Shown: in pieces, positions 25,801 to 38,800 of the stretch
How the letters are laid out: the number at the start of each line of letters is the position of its first letter
How positions within the stretch are numbered: position 1 is the stretch's first letter
DNA from: Aplectana chamaeleonis
Taxonomy: Eukaryota > Nematoda > Chromadorea > Rhabditida > Cosmocercidae
NCBI GenBank assembly: GCA_029168955.1
Contig: JAPDOI010001216.1
Location: 1-64,000 of the forward strand
Reading direction: 5' to 3'
Length of the DNA stretch: 64,000 nt
Notes under the pieces: model-generated
Told to the model about the DNA's origin: nothing
Database searches by the model: none
The model's input: the letters and a program-made list of their open reading frames with translations, nothing else
Made by a program: the position numbers and the translations under genes

Positions 25801-28800
25801 GTTTCACCATCTCAGATGAACGCTGAAGACCGCCGTCAATTTTGGAAACTATGAGTCATGAGAGTAGGACGTTGAAGTCCAGCAAGGTCGATTTACCCTG
25901 GTTACAAAGTTTCACCCTCTAAGATGAACGCTGAAGACCGCTACACTGTAGGGGGTCTCACCTTTCAGGTGTAGTCCCGCAGAAAGTCATCCATTTTGGA
26001 AACTAGGAGTCATGAGAGTAGGACGTTGAAGTCCAGCAAGGTTGATTTACCCTGGTTACAGAGTTTCATCCTCTAAGATGAACGCTGAAGGCCGCTACAC
26101 AATACGGGATCACACCTTTCTGAGGTGTACTCTCGCAGAAAGCCGTCAATTTCGAAAACTAGGAGTCATGAGAGTAGGACGTTGAAGCCCAGCGTGGTCG
26201 ACGTACCCTGGTTACGAAGTTTCACCATCTCAGATGAACGCTGAAGACCGCCGTCAATTTTGGAAACTATGAGTCATGAGAGTAGGACGTTGAAGTCCAG
26301 CAAGGTCGATTTGCCCTATTTACAAAGTATCATCTTCTAAGATGACCGCTGAAGGCCGCTACACTATACGGGATCACACCTTTCTCAGGTGTAGTCTCGC
26401 AGAAAGTCGTCAATCTTGAAAACTAGGAGTCATGAGAGTAGGACGTTGAAGTGCAGCGTGGTCGATGTACCCTGGTTACAAAGTTTCGCCATATCAGATG
26501 AACGCTGAAGACCGCTACACTACACGGGATCACACCTTTCTCAGGTGTAGTCTCGCAGAAACTCGTAAATTTTGAAAACTAGGAGTCATGAGAGTAGGAC
26601 GTTGAAGCTCAGCGTGGTCGATGTACCCTGGTTACAAAGTTTCACCATCTCAGATGAACGCTGAAGACCTCCGTCAATTTTGGAAACTATGAGTCATGAG
26701 AGTAGGACGTTGAAGTCCAGCAAGGTCGATTTACCCTGGTTACAAAGTTTCATCCTCTAAGATGAACGCTGAAGGCCGCTACACTATACGGGATCACACC
26801 TTTCTCAGGTGTAGTCTCACAGGAACTCGTCAATTTTGAAAACTAGGAGTCATGAGAGTAGGATGTTGAAGTCCAGCAAGGTCGATTTACCCTGGTTACA
26901 AAGTTTCATCCTCTAAGATGAACGCTGAAGGCCGCTACACAATACGGGATCACACCTTTCTAAGGTGTACTCTCGCAGAAAGCCGTCAATTTCGAAAACT
27001 AGGAGTCATGAGAGTAGGACGTTAAAGCCCAGCGTGGTCGACGTACCCTGGTTACGAAGTTTCACCATCTCAGATGAACGCTGAAGACCGCCGTCAATTT
27101 TGGAAACTATGAGTCATGAGAGCAGGACGTTGAAGTCCAGCAAGGTCGATTTGCCCTATTTACAAAGTTTCATCTTCTAAGATGACCGCTGAAGGCCGCT
27201 ACACTATACGGGATCACACCTTTCTCAGGTGTAGTCTCGCAGAAAGTCGTCAATCTTGAAAACTAGGAGTCATGAGAGTAGGACGTTGAAGTGCAGCGTG
27301 GTCGATTTACACTGGTTACAAAGTTTCATCCTCTAAGATGAACGCTGAAGGCCGCTACACTATACGGGATCACACCTTTCTCAGGTGTAGTCTCGCAGAA
27401 ACTCGTCAATTTTGAAAACTAGGAGTCATGAGAGTAGGATGTTGAAGTCCAGCGTGGTCGATGTACCCTGGTTACGAAGTTTCACCATCTCAGATGAACG
27501 CTGAAGACCGCCGTCAATTTTGGAAACTATGAGTCATGAGAGTAGGACGTTGAAGTCCAGCAAGGTCGATTTACCCTGGTTACAAAGTTTCATCCTCTAA
27601 GATGAACGCTGAAGACCGCTACACTGTAGGGGGTCTCACCTTTCAGGTGGAGCCCCGCAGAGAGTCATCCATTTTGGAAACTATGAGTCATAAGAGTAGG
27701 ACGTTGAAGTCCAGCAAGGTTGATTTACCCTGGTTACAGAGTTTCATCCTCTAAGATGACCGCTGAAGGCCGCTACACTATACGGGATCACACCTTTCTC
27801 AGGTGTAGTCTCGCAGAAAGTCGTCAATTTCGAAAACTAGGAGTCATGAGAGTAGGACGTTGAAGCCCAGCGTGGTCGATGTACCCTGGTTACGAAGTTT
27901 CACCATCTCAGATGAACGCTGAAGACCGCCGTCAATTTTGAAAACTAGGAGTCATGAGAGTAGGATGTTGAAGTCCAGCAAGGTCGATTTACCCTGGTTA
28001 CAAAGTTTCATCATCTAAGATGAACGCTGAAGGCCGCTACACTATACGGGATCACACCTTTCTCAGGTGTAGTCTCGCAGAAAGCCGTCAATTTCGAAAA
28101 CTAGGAGTCATGAGAGTAGGACGTTGAAGTCCAGCAAGGTCGATTTGCCCTATTTACAAAGTTTCATCTTCTAAGATGACCGCTGAAGGCCGCTACACTA
28201 TACGGGATCACACCTTTCTAAGGTGTACTCTCGCAGAAAGCCGTCAATTTCGAAAACTAGGAGTCATGAGAGTAGGACGTTAAAGCCCAGCGTGGTCGAC
28301 GTACCCTGGTTACGAAGTTTCACCATCTCAGATGAACGCTGAAGACCGCCGTCAATTTTGGAAACTATGAGTCATGAGAGTAGGACGTTGAAGTCCAGCA
28401 AGGTCGATTTACCCTGGTTACAAAGTTTCATCTTCTAAGATGACCGCTGAAGGCCGCTACACTATACGGGATCACACCTTTCTCAGGTGTAGTCTCGCAG
28501 AAAGTCGTCAATTTTGGGAACTATGAGTCATGAGAGTAGGACGTTTGAAGTCCAGCAAGGTCGATTTACCCTGGTTACAAAGTTTCATCATCTAAGATGA
28601 ACGCTGAAGGCCGCTACACTCTACGGGATCACACCTTTCTCAGGTGTAGTCTCGCAGAAAGTCGTCAATCTTGAAAACTAGGAGTCATGAGAGTAGGACG
28701 TTGAAGTCAGCGTGGTCGATGTACCCTGGTTACAAAGTTTCACCATCTCAGATGAACGCCGAAGACCGCCGTCAATTTTGGAAACTATGAGTCATGAGAG

Positions 28801-31800
28801 TAGGACGTTGAAGTCCAGCAAGGTCGATTTACCCTGGTTACAAAGTTTCATCCTCTAAGATGAACGCTGAAGACCGCTACACTGTAGGGGTCTCACCTTT
28901 CAGGTGTAGTCCCGCAGAAAGTCATCCATTTTGGAAACTATGAGTCATAAGAGTAGGACGTTGAAGTCCAGCAAGGTTGATTTACCCTGGTTACAGAGTT
29001 TCATCCTCTAAGATGAACGCTGAAGGCCGCTACACAATACGGGATCACACCTTTCTGAGGTGTACTCTCGCAGAAAGCCGTCAATTTCGAAAACTAGGAG
29101 TCATGAGAGTAGGACGCTGAAGCCCAGCGTGGTCGACGTACCCTGGTTACGAAGTTTCACCATCTCAGATGAACGCTGAAGGCCGCCGTCAATTTTGGAA
29201 ACTATGAGTCATGAGAGTAGGACGTTGAAGTCCAGCAAAGGTCGATTTGCCCTATTTACAAAGTTTCATCTTCTAAGATGAACGCTGAAGGCCGCTACAC
29301 TATACGGGATCCCACCTTTCTCAGGTGTAGTCTCGCAGAAAGTCGTCAATCTTGAAAACTAGGAGTCATGAGAGTAGGACGCTGAAGTACAGCAAGGTCG
29401 ATTTACCCTGGTTACAAAGTTTCATCATCTAAGATGAACGCTGAAGACCGCTACACTGTAGGGGTCTCACCTTTCAGGTGTAGTCCCGCAGAAAGTCATC
29501 CATTTTGGAAACTATGAGTCATAAGAGTAGGACGTTGAAGTCCAGCAAGGTTGATTTACCCTGGTTACAGAGTTTCATCCTCTAAGATGAACGCTGAAGG
29601 CCGCTACACAATACGGGATCACACCTTTCTGAGGTGTACTCTCGCAGAAAGCCGTCAATTTCGAAAACTAGGAGTCATGAGAGTAGGACGTTAAAGCCCA
29701 GCGTGGTCGACGTACCCTGATTACGAAGTTTCATCCTCTAAGATGAACGCTGAAGGCCGCTACACAATACGGAATCACACCTTTCTGAGGTGTACTCTCG
29801 CAGAAAGCCGTCAATTTCGAAAACTAGGAGTCATGAGAGTAGGACGTTAAAGTCCAGCAAGGTCGATTTACCCTGGTTACAAAGTTTCACCATCTCAGAT
29901 GAACGCTGAAGACCGCTCGTCCATTTTGGAAACTATGAGTCATGAGAGTAGGACGTTGAAGTCCAGCAAGGTCGATTTACCCTGGTTACAAAGTTTCATC
30001 CTCTAAGATGAACGCTGAAGGCCGCTACACTATACGGGATCACACCTTTCTCAGGTGTAGTCTCGCAGAAACTCGTCAATTTTGAAAACTAGGAGTCATG
30101 AGAGTAGGATGTTGAAGTCCAGCAAGGTCGATTTACCCTGGTTACAAAGTTTCACCATCTAAGATGAACGCTGAAGGCCGCTACACTATACGGGATCACA
30201 CCTTTCTCAGGTGTAGTCTCGCAGAAAGTCGTCAATTTTAGAAACTATGAGTCTTGAGAGTAGGATGTTGAAGTCCAGCAAGGTCGATTTACCCTGGTTA
30301 CAAAGTTTCATCATCTAAGATGAACGCTGAAGACCGCTACACTGTAGGGGGTCTCACCTTTCAGGTGTAGTCCCGCAGAAAGTCATCCATTTTGGAAACT
30401 ATGAGTCATAAGAGTAGGACGTTGAAGTCCAGCAAGGTTGATTTACCCTGGTTACAGAGTTTCATCCTCTAAGATGAACGCTGAAGGCCGCTACACAATA
30501 CGGGATCACACCTTTCTGAGGTGTACTCTCGCAGAAAGCCGTCAATTTCGAAAACTAGGAGTCATGAGAGTAGGACGTTAAAGCCCAGCGTGGTCGACGT
30601 ACCCTGATTACGAAGTTTCATCCTCTAAGATGAACGCTGAAGGCCGCTACACAATACGGAATCACACCTTTCTAAGGTGTACTCTCGCAGAAAGCCGTCA
30701 ATTTCGAAAACTAGGAGTCATGAGAGTAGGACGTTAAATCCCAGCGTGGTCGACGTACCCTGGTTACGAAGTTTCACCATCTCAGATGAACGCTGAAGAC
30801 CGCCGTCAATTTTGGAAACTATGAGTCATGAGAGTAGGACGTTGAAGTCCAGCAAGGTCGATTTACCCTGGTTACAAAGTTTCATCATCTAAGATGAACG
30901 CTGAAGGCCGCTACACTCTACGGGATCACACCTTTCTCAGGTGTAGTCTCGCAGAAAGTCGTCAATCTTGAAAACTAGGAGTCATGAGAGTAGGACGTTG
31001 AAGTCCAGCGTGGTCGACGTACCCTGGTTACGAAGTTTCACCATCTCAGATGAACGCCGAAGACCGCCGTCAATTTTGGAAACTATGAGTCATGAGAGTA
31101 GGACGTTGAAGTCCAGCAAGGTCGATTTACCCTGGTTACAAAGTTTCATCCTCTAAGATGAACGCTGAAGACCGCTACACTGTAGGGGGTCTCACCTTTC
31201 AGGTGTAGTCCCGCAGAAAGTCATCCATTTTGGAAACTATGAGTCATAAGAGTAGGACGTTGAAGTCCAGCAAGGTTGATTTACCCTGGTTACAGAGTTT
31301 CATCCTCTAAGATGAACGCTGAAGGCCGCTACACAATACGGGATCACACCTTTCTGAGGTGTACTCTCGCAGAAAGCCGTCAATTTCGAAAACTAGGAGT
31401 CATGAGAGTAGGACGTTGAAGTCCAGCAAGGTTGATTTACCCTGGTTACAGAGTTTCATCCTCTAAGATGAACGCTGAAGACCGCTACACTGTAGGGGGT
31501 CTCACCTTTCTAAGGTGTACTCTCGCAGAAAGTCATCCATTTGGAAAACTATGAGTCATAAGAGTAGGACGTTGAAGTCCAGCAAGGTCGATTTACCCTG
31601 GTTACAGAGTTTCATCCTCTAAGATGAACGCTGAAGGCCGCTACACTGTGGGGATCACACCTTTCAGGTGTAGTCTCGCAGAAAGTCGTCAATTTTGAAA
31701 ACTAGGAGTCATGAGAGCAGGACGTTGAAGTCCAGCGTGGTCGATTTACCCTGGTTACAAAGTTTCATCATCTCAGATGAACGCTGAAGACCGCTACACT

Positions 31801-34800
31801 GTAGGGGTCACACCTTTCAGGTGTAGTCTCGCAGAAAGTCATCCATTTTGAAAACTAGGAGTCATGAGAGTAGGACGTTGAAGTCCAGCAAGGTTGATTT
31901 ACCCTGGTTACAGAGTTTCATCCTCTAAGATGAACGCTGAAGGCCGCTACACAATACGGGATCACACCTTTCTGAGGTGTACTCTCGCAGAAAGCCGTCA
32001 ATTTCGAAAACTAGGAGTCATGAGAGTAGGACGTTAAAGCCCAGCGTGGTCGACGTACCCTGGTTACGAAGTTTCACCATCTCAGATGAACACTGAAGAC
32101 CGCCGTCAATTTTGGAAACTATGAGTCATGAGAGTAGGACGTTGAAGTCCAGCAAGGTCGATTTGCCCTATTTACAAAGTTTCATCTTCTAAGATGACCG
32201 CTGAAGGCCGCTACACTATACGGGATCACACCTTTCTCAGGTGTAGTCTCGCAGAAAGTCGTCAATCTTGAAAACTAGGAGTCATGAGAGTAGGACGCTG
32301 AAGTACAGCAAGGTCGATTTACCCTGGTTACAAAGTTTCATCATCTAAGATGAACGCTGAAGACCGCTACACTGTAGGGGGTCTCACCTTTCAGGTGTAG
32401 TCCCGCAGAAAGTCATCCATTTTGGAAACTATGAGTCATAAGAGTAGGACGTTGAAGTCCAGCAAGGTTGATTTACCCTGGTTACAGAGTTTCATCCTCT
32501 AAGATGAACGCTGAAGGCCGCTACACAATACGGGATCACACCTTTCTGAGGTGTACTCTCGCAGAAAGCCGTCAATTTCGAAAACTAGGAGTCATGAGAG
32601 TAGGACGTTAAAGCCCAGCGTGGTCGACGTACCCTGGTTACGAAGTTTCATCCTCTAAGATGAACGCTGAAGGCCGCTACACAATACGGGATCACACCTT
32701 TCTAAGGTGTACTCTCGCAGAAAGCCGTCAATTTCGAAAACTAGGAGTCATGAGAGTAGGACGTTAAAGCCCAGCGTGGTCGACGTACCCTGGTTACGAA
32801 GTTTCACCATCTCAGATGAACGCTGAAGACCGCCGTCAATTTTGGAAACTATGAGTCATGAGAGTAGGACGTTGAAGTCCAGCAAGGTCGATTTACCCTG
32901 GTTACAAAATTTCATCTTCTAAGATGACCGCTGAAGGCCGCTACACTATACGGGATCACACCTTTCTCAGGTGTAGTCTCGCAGAAAGTCGTCAATTTTG
33001 GGAACTATGAGTCATGAGAGTAGGACGTTGAAGTCCAGCAAGGTTGATTTACCCTGGTTACAGAGTTTCATCCTCTAAGATGAACGCTGAAGGCCGCTAC
33101 ACTATACGGGATCACACCTTTCTCAGGTGTAGTCTCGCAGAAAGTCGTCAATCTTGAAAACTAGGAGTCATGAGAGTAGGACGTTGAAGTCCAGCGTGGT
33201 CGATGTACCCTGGTTACAAAGTTTCACCATCTCAGATGAACGCTGAAGACCGCCGTCAATTTTGGAAACTATGAGTCATGAGAGTAGGACGTTGAAGTCC
33301 AGCAAGGTCGATTTACCCTGGTTACAAAGTTTCATCCTCTAAGATGAACGCTGAAGACCGCTACACTGTAGGGGGTCTCACCTTTCAGGTGTAGTCCCGC
33401 AGAAAGTCATCCATTTTGGAAACTATGAGTCATAAGAGTAGGACGTTGAAGTCCAGCAAGGTTGATTTACCCTGGTTACAGAGTTTCATCCTCTAAGATG
33501 AACGCTGAAGGCCGCTACACAATACGGGATCACACCTTTCTGAGGTGTACTCTCGCAGAAAGCCGTCAATTTCGGAAAACTAGGAGTCATGAGAGTAGGA
33601 CGTTGAAGCCCAGCGTGGTCGACGTAATTCTGGTTACGAAAGTTTCACCATCTCAGATGAACGCTGAAGACCGCCGTCAATTTTCCAGAAACTGCTATGA
33701 GTCATGAGAGTAGGACGTTGAAGTCCAGCAAGGTCGATTTACCCTGGTTACAAAGTTTCATCCTCTAAGATGAACGCTGAAGACCGCTACACTGTAGGGG
33801 GTCTCACCTTTCAGGTCTAGTCCCGCAGAAAGTCATCCATTTTGGAAACTATGAGTCATCAGAGTAGGACGGTGAAGGCCAGCAAGGTTGATTTACCCTG
33901 GTTACAGAGTTTCATCCTCTAAGATGAACGCTGAAGGCCGCTACACAATACGGGATCACACCTTTCTGAGGTGTACTCTCGCAGAAAGCCGTCAATTTCG
34001 AAAACTAGGAGTCATGAGAGTAGGACGTTGAAGCCCAGCGTGGTCGACGTACCCTGGTTACGAAGTTTCACCATCTCAGATGAACGCTGAAGACCGCCGT
34101 CAATTTTGGAAACTATGAGTCATGAGAGTAGGACGTTGAAGTCCAGCAAGGTCGATTTGCCCTATTTACAAAGTATCATCTTCTAAGATGAACGCTGAAG
34201 ACCGCTACACTGTACGGGATCACACCTTTCAGGTGTAGTCTCGCAGAAAGTCGTCAATCTTGAAAACTAGGAGTCATGAGAGTAGGACGTTGAAGTGCAG
34301 CGTGGTCGATGTACCCTGGTTACAAAGTTTCGCCATATCAGATGAACGCTGAAGACCGCTACACTATACAGGATCACACCTTTCTCAGGTGTAGTCTCAC
34401 AGGAACTCGTCAATTTTGAAAACTAGGAGTCATGAGAGTAGGATGTTGAAGTCCAGCAAGGTCGATTTACCCTGGTTACAAAGTTTCATCATCTAAGATG
34501 AACGCTGAAGGCCGCTACACTATACGGGATCACACCTTTCTCAGGTGTAGTCTCGCAGAAAGCCGTCAATTTCGAAAACTAGGAGTCATGAGAGTAGGAC
34601 GTTGAAGTCCAGCAAGGTCGATTTGCCCTGGTTACAAAGTTTCACCATCTCAGATGAACGCTGAAGGCCGCTACACTACTATACGGGATCACACCTTTCT
34701 CAGGTGTAGTCTCGCAGAAAGTCGTCAATTTTGAAAACTAGGAGTCATGAGAGTAGGACGTTGAAGTCCAGCGTGGTCGATTTACCCTGGTTACAAGTTT

Positions 34801-37800
34801 CACCATCTCAGATGAACGCTGAAGATCGCTACACTATACGTGATCACACCTTTCTCAGGTGTGGTCTCGCAGAAAGTCGTCAATCTTGAAAACTAGGAGT
34901 CATGAGAGTAGGATATTTGAAGTCCAGCGTGGTCGATGTACCCTGGTTACAAAGTTTCGCCATATCAGATGAACGCTGAAGACCGCTACACTATACAGGA
35001 TCACACCTTTCTCAGGTGTAGTCTCACAGGAACTCGTCAATTTTGAAAACTAGGAGTCATGAGAGTAGGATGTTGAAGTCCAGCAAGGTCGATTTACCCT
35101 GGTTACAAAGTTTCATCATCTAAGATGAACGCTGAAGGCCGCTACACTGTAGGGATCACACCTTTCTCAGGTGTAGTCCCGCAGAAAGTCATTCATTTTG
35201 GAAACTATGAGTCATGAGAGTAGGACGTTGAAGTCCAGCAAGGTCGATTTACCCTGGTTACAGAGTTTCATCATCTAAGATGAACGTTGAAGGCCGCTAC
35301 ACTATACGGGATCACACCTTTCTCAGGTGTAGTCTCGCAGAAAGTCGTCAATTTCGAAAACTAGGAGTCATGAGAGTAGGACGTTGAAGTCCAGCAAGGT
35401 CGATTTACCCTGGTTACAGAGTTTCATCATCTAAGATGAACGCTGAAGACCGCTACACTGTACGGGATCACACCTTTCTCAGGTGTAGTCCTCGCAGAAA
35501 GTCATCCATTTTGGAAACTAGGAGTCATGAGAGTAGGACGTTGAAGTCCAGCGTGGTTGATTTACCCTGGTTACAGAGTTTCATCCTCTGCAGATGAACG
35601 CTGAAGACCGCTACACTACGGGATCACACCTTTCTCAGGTGTAGTCTCGCATGAAAGCCGTCAATTTCGAAAACTAGGAGTCATGAGAGTGGGACGTTGA
35701 AGTCCAGCGTGGTCGATTTACCCTGGTTACAGAGTTTCATCCTCTAAGATGAACGCTGAAGGCCGCTACACAATACGGGATCACACCTTTCTCAGGTGTA
35801 GTCTCGCAGAAAGTCGTCAATTTTGAAAACTAGGAGTCATGAGAGTAGGACGTTGAAGCTCCAGCGTGGTCGATGTACCCTGGTTACAAAGTTTCACCAT
35901 CTCAGATGAACGCTGAAGACCGCCGTCAATTTTGGAAACTATGAGTCATGAGAGTAGGACGTTGAAGTCCAGCAAGGTCGATTTACCCTGGTTACAAAGT
36001 TTCATCCTCTAAGATGAACGCTGAAGACCGCTACACTATAGGGGGTCTCACCTTTCTCAGGTGTAGTCCCGCAGAGAGTCATCCATTTTGAAAACTATGA
36101 GTCATGAGAGTAGGACGTTGAAGTCCAGCAAGGTTGATTTACCCTGGTTGCAGAGTTTCATCCTCTAAGATGAACGCTGAAGGCCGCTACACAATACGGG
36201 ATCACACCTTTCTGAGGTGTGTAGTCCTCGCAGAAAGCCGTCAATTTTGAAAACTAGGAGTCATGAGAGTAGGACGTTGAAGCCCAGCGTGGTCGACGTA
36301 CCCTGGTTACGAAGTTTCACCATCTCAAATGAATGCTGAAGACCGCTACACTATACGGGATCACACCTTTCTCAAGTGTGGTCTCGCTGGAAGTTATCAA
36401 TTTTGAAAACAAGGAGTCATGAGAGTAGGACGTTCAAGTCCAGCAAAGTCGATTTACCCTGGTTACAAAGTTTCATCATCTAAGATGAACGCTGAAGGCC
36501 GCTACACTATACGGGATCACACCTTTCTCAGGTGTAGTCTCGCAGAAAGTCGTCAATCTTGAAAACTAGGAGTCATGAGAGTAGGACGCTGAAGTACAGC
36601 AAGGTCGATTTACCCTGGTTACAAAGTTTCATCATCTAAGATGAACGCTGAAGACCGCTACACTGTACGGGGTCACACCTTTCTCAGGTGTAGTCTCGCA
36701 GAAAGTCATCCATTTTGAAAACTATGAGTCATGAGAGTAGGACGTTGAAGTCCAGCAAGGTTGATTTACCCTGGTTACAGAGTTTCATCCATCTCAGATG
36801 AACGCTGAAGGCCGCTACAGTATACGGATCACACCTTTCTCAGGTGTGTACTCTCGCAGAAAGCCGTCAATTTCGAAAACTAGGAGTCATGAGAGTAGGA
36901 CGTTAAAGTCCAGCGTGGTCGATTTACCCTGGTTACAAAGTTTCATCATCTAAGATGAACGCTGAAGGCCGCTACACTCTACGGGATCACACCTTTCTCA
37001 GGTGTAGTCTCGCAGAAAGTCGTCAATCTTGAAAACTAGGAGTCATGAGAGTAGGACGTTGAAGTCCAGCGTGGTCGACGTACCCTGGTTACAAAGTTTC
37101 ACCATCTCAGATGAACGCTGAAGACCGCCGTCAATTTTGGAAACTATGAGTCATGAGAGTAGGACGTTGAAGTCCAGCAAGGTCGATTTACCCTGGTTAC
37201 AAAGTTTCATCCTCTAAGATGAACGCTGAAGATCGCTACACTATAGGGGGATCACACCTTTCTCAGGTGTAGTCTCGCAGAAAGTCGTCCATTTTGGAAA
37301 CTATGAGTCATAAGAGTAGGACGTTGAAGTCCAGCGTGGTCGATTTACCCTGGTTACAGAGTTTCATCCTCTAAGATGAACGCTGAAGGCCGCTACACAA
37401 TACGGGATCACACCTTTCTGAGGTGTACTCTCGCAGAAAGCCGTCAATTTCGAAAACTAGGAGTCATGAGAGTAGGACGTTGAAGTCCAGCAAGGTTGAT
37501 TTACCCTGGTTACAGAGTTTCATCCTCTAAGATGAACGCTGAAGACCGCTACACTGTAGGGGGTCTCACCTTTCAGGTGTAGTCCCGCAGAAAGTCATCC
37601 ATTTTGGAAACTATGAGTCATAAGAGTAAGACGTTGAAGTCCAGCAAGGTTGATTTACCCTGGTTACAGAGTTTCATCCTCTAAGATGAACGCTGAAGGC
37701 CGCTACACAATACGGGATCACACCTTTCTCAGGTGTAGTCTCGCAGAAACTCGTAAATTTTGAAAACTAGGAGTCATGAGAGTAGGACGTTGAAGCCCAG

Positions 37801-38800
37801 CGTGGTCGATTTACCCTGGTTACAAAGTTTCACCATCTCAGATGAACGCTGAAGACCGCCGTCAATTTTGGAAACTATGAGTCATGAGAGTAGGACGTTG
37901 AAGTCCAGCAAGGTCGATTTGCCCTGGATACAAATTTTCATCTTCTAAGATGAACGCTGAAGATCGCTACACTATACGGGATCACACCTTTCTCAGGTGT
38001 GGTCTCACCGGAAGTCGTCATATCTTGAAAAGTAGGAGTCATGAGAGTAGGACGCTGAAGTACAGCAAGGTCGATTTACCCTGGTTACAAAGTTTCATCA
38101 TCTAAGATGAACGCTGAAGACCGCTACACTGTAGGGGGATCACACCTTTCAGGTGTAGTCCCGCAGAAAGTCATCCATTTTGGAAACTATGAGTCATAAG
38201 AGTAGGACGTTGAAGTCCAGCAAGGTTGATTTACCCTGGATACAGAGTTTCATCCTCTCAGATGAACGCTGAAGGCCGCTACACTATACGGGATCACACC
38301 TTTCTCAGGTGTAGTCTCGCAGAAAGCCGTCAATTTCGAAAACTAGGAGTCATGAGAGTAGGACGTTGAATCCAGCGTGGTCGATTTACCCTGGATACAA
38401 AGTTTCACCATCTCAGATGAACGCTGAAGATCGCCGTCAATTTTGAAAACTATGAGTCATGAGAGTAGGACGTTGAAGTCCAGCGTGGTCGACGTACCCT
38501 GGATACTATTTTTCATCCATCTCAGATGAACGCTGAAGGCCGCTACACAATACAGGATCACACCTTTCTCAGGTGTGGTCTCACGAAAGTCGTCATATTT
38601 GAAAAGTAGGAGTCATGAGAGTAGGACGTTGAATCCAGCGTGGTCGATTTACCCTGGTTACAAAGTTTCACCATCTCAGATGAACGCTGAAGATCGCCGT
38701 CAATTTTGAAAAGTAGGAGTCATGAGAGTAGGATATTTGAAGTCCAGCGTGGTCGATTTACCCTGGATACAAATTTTCACCATCTCAGATGAACGCTGAG
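13886..38800 (+). repeat. Satellite interior with mixed monomers and ~574-bp higher-order repeat
   Basis: Four monomer types recur: L1 (..ACTATACGGGATC..CTCAGGTGTAGTC..), L2 (..ACAATACGGGATC..GAGGTGTACTC..), L3 (..ACTGTAGGGGGTCTC..CAGGTGTAGTCCC..) and S (108 bp, no hairpin). A common order is L2-S-L1-L3. Matching CCCAGCGTGG words at 14,641, 15,215 and 15,790 give a period of 574-575 bp, equal to 156+108+156+154/155. The pattern is repeatedly rearranged, with extra or missing L units. Monomers approaching the right side shift towards the tail type from about 37,960. Confidence 0.85.
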
